Shown piece by piece: positions 61,228 to 64,000 of a stretch of DNA of 64,000 nucleotides. The notes under the pieces are model-generated. The model was not told the DNA's origin. It did no database searches and was given only the letters and a program-made list of their open reading frames with translations. Every line of letters starts with the position of its first letter. The stretch's first letter is position 1. The DNA is taken from contig CAVPZC010000002.1 in assembly GCA_963710175.1 (NCBI GenBank), positions 620,001 through 684,000 of the forward strand, read 5' to 3'. Source of the stretch: Phormidesmis sp963710175 (GTDB taxonomy: Bacteria; Cyanobacteriota; Cyanobacteriia; Phormidesmidales; Phormidesmidaceae). The position numbers and the translations under genes were made by a program.

Positions 61228-61235
61228 TTGGTTCC

Positions 61236-62870
61236 TTAGCGCCGCCGCGCCCATAGCGTACCCGCCCCGATTAACCCAGCCAGCGGAAACACCACTAGCG
61301 CCAGCAGCGTTAGCAAAACCTGCTGAGTCACCGTCATGTTGAATCGACGGTTTGTGGCTTCTTTGGGGCGAACGGAAAGCGTCAGACTATCTTGCTTGCT
61401 CAGCCAGCTTACTGAGTTTAAGAACACATCGCCATTCAGCTGCTGGCCAAACAGGCCATCGGTAGCAAAACTGGAATTGCCAATCACTACCAGCCGACTC
61501 TCTTCAGGACCACTTGGACTAGGCCCAGTGGCCTCAGAATCAGTCGCAGTATCTGCCTCAGTGGATTCTGGAGTGGATTCTGGAGCCGCGCTGCTGTCTA
61601 ATTGCGCTGGGCGAGAGAGCGCCACCCCTAGCGCAAACGGACCCGCAGGTGCCTGGTCGGGGTCGACCGACAGCTCGCCTTCTGTGATGGTTTGAGCATG
61701 GCTGTTTTCATTGGTGAATAGCAGCGGCGTTTCTTCTGTATTGCTCACTTCTTTGATTTGCAAGGGCCGGGCCACCGGAAAAAATGATCGCCCGTTGCCA
61801 AAGGCCGCCGTGATCGGATGGTCGCCATAGTCGGTTACCAGCGGTGCGGCAGGCCCGAGGCCCACCAGCTGACCGCCCCCAGAAGTGTCAATCACCAGCG
61901 TATTTTCAAGGACGACTCCCCACTGGCTCAGTAGCCCCTCTAGCCCGGTTTCAACCTGAGGGTCAATGAGTGTCAGCACACTGCCACTGGCTTCTAAATA
62001 GTCTTTAACAGCGGTTACTTCCGTGTCGAACAGTTTCTTCTGTGGCCCCGCAATTACCAGCACATCGGCATCGGCGGGTACGCCACCGGTATCGGCCAAG
62101 TTCAGCGGAGCTACCGTGTAGTTTTCATCTTGCAAACGGCTAGCCGCTTCTAAGAAACCCGCTTGAGAGCCGTCAATGGCATACTCTTCGTGGCCCTGTA
62201 AAAAGTACACCACCGATATGTTTTCCTGGCTGAGCTGGGCGAGCTCGTTGGTGAGCTGCCGCTCTGAGAGAGGCTCTTGAGGGCCAACCTGCTGGACTAA
62301 AATATCGCGAACTTGCTCGGCGTTTTCTTCGCTGCCCGCCCGCAAAAACACTTCTCCACCGGTCTCAATGCCTAGCTGCTGCGACAGCTGAGGCTCAGCA
62401 AAAGGGTCTACATAGCGGTAGGTAAAGTCGCTATTGTAGCGGCGATAGTTTTCCAGCAGCTGCTGATCAGTCGGGTCAGGAACCGGGCTGAAAATCAGCA
62501 CTTCGGTCGGCTGCTCCAAATTTTCGACCACCTGCTGAGAGGCCTGAGAAAGCGTCAGCAGCTGCCCTTCGGTGAGATCGGTGCGGCTGTCGTAGCGCGC
62601 GCCCAAAAAGTTGACCAGTCCCAAAATCACCAGTACGGCCAGCACGGACACCGCCGCATTGGTGCCTGCCTGAGTTGAGCGCCGCTGCCAAAAACCGCTC
62701 CAGCTGCGCAGATCGCTAGCCGCCACGCTAGAGACAATCAGCATGAGCCCGATAATCAACAGCGCCACGGCTACCAGCGTCCAGCCGTTGAGTATGCCAA
62801 TCACCAGGCCAGCGGTTACCAGCGCCAGCCCTGGCCAGATTAAATATTTCAAAATAGGCTGCATTTTCAT
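61236..62870 (-). CDS. GldG-like ABC transporter auxiliary protein
   Basis: The ATG at 62870 (MKMQPILKYLIWPGLALVTA) is preferred to a GTG at 62879. Two or three N-terminal helices are followed by a large periplasmic region with DLTEGQLLTLSQASQQVVEN (the start signature of the GldG family) and later DVLVIAGPQKKLFDTEV; a C-terminal helix (LLTLLALVVFPLAGLIGAGT) ends the protein. In Bacteroidetes GldG supports gliding; in other bacteria similar proteins accompany ABC exporters. The neighbours (ATPase, permease, DUF4340) complete the usual four-gene set. Confidence 0.85.
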   Translation of the reverse strand: MKMQPILKYLIWPGLALVTAGLVIGILNGWTLVAVALLIIGLMLIVSSVAASDLRSWSGFWQRRSTQAGTNAAVSVLAVLVILGLVNFLGARYDSRTDLTEGQLLTLSQASQQVVENLEQPTEVLIFSPVPDPTDQQLLENYRRYNSDFTYRYVDPFAEPQLSQQLGIETGGEVFLRAGSEENAEQVRDILVQQVGPQEPLSERQLTNELAQLSQENISVVYFLQGHEEYAIDGSQAGFLEAASRLQDENYTVAPLNLADTGGVPADADVLVIAGPQKKLFDTEVTAVKDYLEASGSVLTLIDPQVETGLEGLLSQWGVVLENTLVIDTSGGGQLVGLGPAAPLVTDYGDHPITAAFGNGRSFFPVARPLQIKEVSNTEETPLLFTNENSHAQTITEGELSVDPDQAPAGPFALGVALSRPAQLDSSAAPESTPESTEADTATDSEATGPSPSGPEESRLVVIGNSSFATDGLFGQQLNGDVFLNSVSWLSKQDSLTLSVRPKEATNRRFNMTVTQQVLLTLLALVVFPLAGLIGAGTLWARRR

Positions 62871-62906
62871 CGACTGCACCGGTAAGGCATGAGCTTTAGA
62901 GAGGGT

Positions 62907-63707
62907 TTAGGAGCGCTGAAACCGCAGCGTATCAATCGACTGAGCGGTGAGAAACAGACCGAGCACGATGTAGCTAACAAACAAAATCAGGCCGCTGGTA
63001 TCGAATATGCCCTGGGTAAAATCGGTGTAGTGGGCCAGCAGCGATAGATGACTTAGCGCGTCGCCAATCACGCCGGGGAGATCGGCAGCGATCGCATCAA
63101 TCACCCACAGCACCAGCACCAGCCCAAACGTCATCACCGCTGCCAGCACCGTACTCTCCGACAGCGAAGAGATAAACATGCCCAGCGAAAGCACGCTCGC
63201 CGCTAACAGCAGCAGTCCAAAATGGCCCATCAGCAAAACCGCTGGTGAAAAAGCCGGTTCGCTCGACGCAAACGCCACCGATTCAGCGATCAGCAGCGGC
63301 AGCAGCATGGCGCCGTAAAAAGTCACCACGCCCAGCAATTTGCCCAGCGCCACCACCCAGTTCGTCACCGGAGAAGTCGCCAATAGCTCCAGCGTGCCCT
63401 GCTTGCGCTCCTCGGCGTATAGCCCCATCGAGAGCATAGGCAGCACAAACATTGAGAGAGAGCCCAGCAGGTTGAGATAGATCTTAAGAAATTCGTAGGG
63501 CGCATCAATGGCCTGAGCGCCTGCACCCAGCTGATCGGCGGCGCTCACCTGAGCGATGATGCCATTGGGAGAGAGCAGCAGCGTCACTAAAAACAAGCCG
63601 CCAATTAGCCAAAAAACCACCGCAATCACGTAGGCAAAAGGCGAGGTGAAATAGCTCTGCAACTCTCGACGGTAAATCGCCAGTAGATTACTCAGCAAAA
63701 TTTTCAC
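62907..63707 (-). CDS. ABC-2 type permease (GldF-like)
   Basis: 266 residues with six membrane helices and the family opening LAIYRRELQSYFTSPFAYVI; the conserved ERKQGTLELLATSPVTNWVV loop contacts the ATPase. Start is a GTG at 63707 that overlaps the stop of the ATPase gene (TGA at 63704-63706), so translation is coupled. It works with the ATPase upstream and the GldG-like protein downstream; the transported substance is unknown. Confidence 0.9.
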   Translation of the reverse strand: MKILLSNLLAIYRRELQSYFTSPFAYVIAVVFWLIGGLFLVTLLLSPNGIIAQVSAADQLGAGAQAIDAPYEFLKIYLNLLGSLSMFVLPMLSMGLYAEERKQGTLELLATSPVTNWVVALGKLLGVVTFYGAMLLPLLIAESVAFASSEPAFSPAVLLMGHFGLLLLAASVLSLGMFISSLSESTVLAAVMTFGLVLVLWVIDAIAADLPGVIGDALSHLSLLAHYTDFTQGIFDTSGLILFVSYIVLGLFLTAQSIDTLRFQRS

Positions 63708-64000
63708 AACTGCTTACTCTCCTCCGCATCGTTCGACAGGTCTGTCGCCGCTTGGTCAGGCGGCTCTGGCAACACAGGCTCATCTGAAGCCGTCTCCAAA
63801 AGCACCGTTCCTGCCTCCTGCTCTCCTGCCTCCTGCTCTCCTGCCTCCCGCTCTCCTGCCTCCTGCTCTCCCAACTCCTTATCTTCTACCAAATCCGATT
63901 CCCCTTCATCAACCAGCCGATCAGAGGTCGCTGGAGACTCCTGCATCGTCAGATTAATAAACACATCTTCCAGGCTGGCACGATTACGGCTTAGCTCAAA
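63704..64000 (-). CDS. ABC transporter ATPase, C-terminal part
   Basis: Only the last 98 codons are in the window; the reading frame continues past the right edge. The sequence SRNRASLEDVFINLTM is the usual end of a GldA/NatA-type ATPase (the LEDVF motif). After it comes an acidic tail of about 80 residues with GEQEA repeats encoded by a 15-base tandem, which is unusual for the family. It overlaps the permease gene by four bases. Function is by context: ATP hydrolysis for the GldF/G exporter. Confidence 0.85.
   Translation of the reverse strand, partial: FELSRNRASLEDVFINLTMQESPATSDRLVDEGESDLVEDKELGEQEAGEREAGEQEAGEQEAGTVLLETASDEPVLPEPPDQAATDLSNDAEESKQL
63810..63869. repeat. 15-base in-frame tandem repeat, four copies
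   Basis: Four copies of CCTGCCTCCTGCTCT (one with a single change, third copy) encode GEQEA/GEREA on the minus strand in the ATPase tail. The units are built from CTCCTGC-like heptamers that also occur near ntcA and resemble the rnpB array. Confidence 0.9.

Overview
The window comes from a cyanobacterial chromosome. HIP1-type GCGATCGC octamers are scattered throughout, and the genes include cyanobacterial hallmarks: ntcA, an RbcR-type LysR regulator, a cyAbrB-type AbrB protein, CCB2/CCB4-like cytochrome b6 maturation protein, Ycf33/DUF751, DUF3155, DUF3084, DUF4168 and many pentapeptide-repeat proteins. The species cannot be fixed from this sequence; the layout suits a filamentous or Leptolyngbya/Synechococcus-like lineage. 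No tRNA, rRNA or CRISPR array was recognised. One RNA gene is clear: RNase P RNA (rnpB).

Layout. 0-9.6 kb: housekeeping and conserved genes (DUF3598-like, DUF2834-like membrane protein, pentapeptide protein, cutA, a cupin/cysteine-dioxygenase-like protein, an FGE-type lipoprotein, mazG, a zinc-ribbon/PP2C phosphatase, an RluE-type pseudouridine synthase, a TPR protein). 9.6-10.25 kb: a 690-base non-coding stretch with a long palindrome and four successive hairpins, a candidate structured RNA or leader. 10.25-14.5 kb: a conserved charged protein, a TIR-domain/parallel beta-helix fusion with 138-base internal repeats, and obgE.

14.6-21.9 kb: an AT-richer accessory island bounded by two direct copies of a degenerate IS4-like transposase tail. 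It holds a cation-antiporter-like membrane protein, a NACHT NTPase resembling bacterial anti-phage STAND proteins, a perfect MITE (18-base inverted repeats, 9-base target duplication), a small NfeD-like OB protein and a membrane-anchored pentapeptide protein.

22-36 kb: DUF4168, holA, a small membrane protein, the RbcR-like regulator, an RND efflux set (TetR/CecR-like regulator, AcrB-type pump, adaptor with a 28-base palindromic operator candidate), sppA, type 2 IPP isomerase, pyrR, cobD and an Rrf2 regulator. 36-50 kb: cyAbrB, a large membrane protein, a GAF-like histidine kinase, DUF3155, CCB, PadR, DUF3084, ntcA with a canonical NtcA box, fabI, a GH3 enzyme, rbfA, DUF751 and a solitary Dam-type methylase. 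50-56 kb: a secreted pentapeptide protein, rnpB (with heptamer repeats) directly followed by rnc, a Gfo/Idh/MocA oxidoreductase, and a DUF262/DUF1524 (GmrSD-like) gene broken by one in-frame TGA. 56-64 kb: an aldo/keto reductase, a DUF815 ATPase, TMEM14, a radical-SAM SPL-like protein, and a GldA/F/G-type ABC operon running off the right edge.

The strongest candidates for unusual biology are the TIR/beta-helix fusion, the NACHT island with its MITE and flanking transposase scars, the structured intergenic region at 9.8-10.1 kb, and the repeat families (heptamers in rnpB and near ntcA, 15-base in-frame repeats in several genes).
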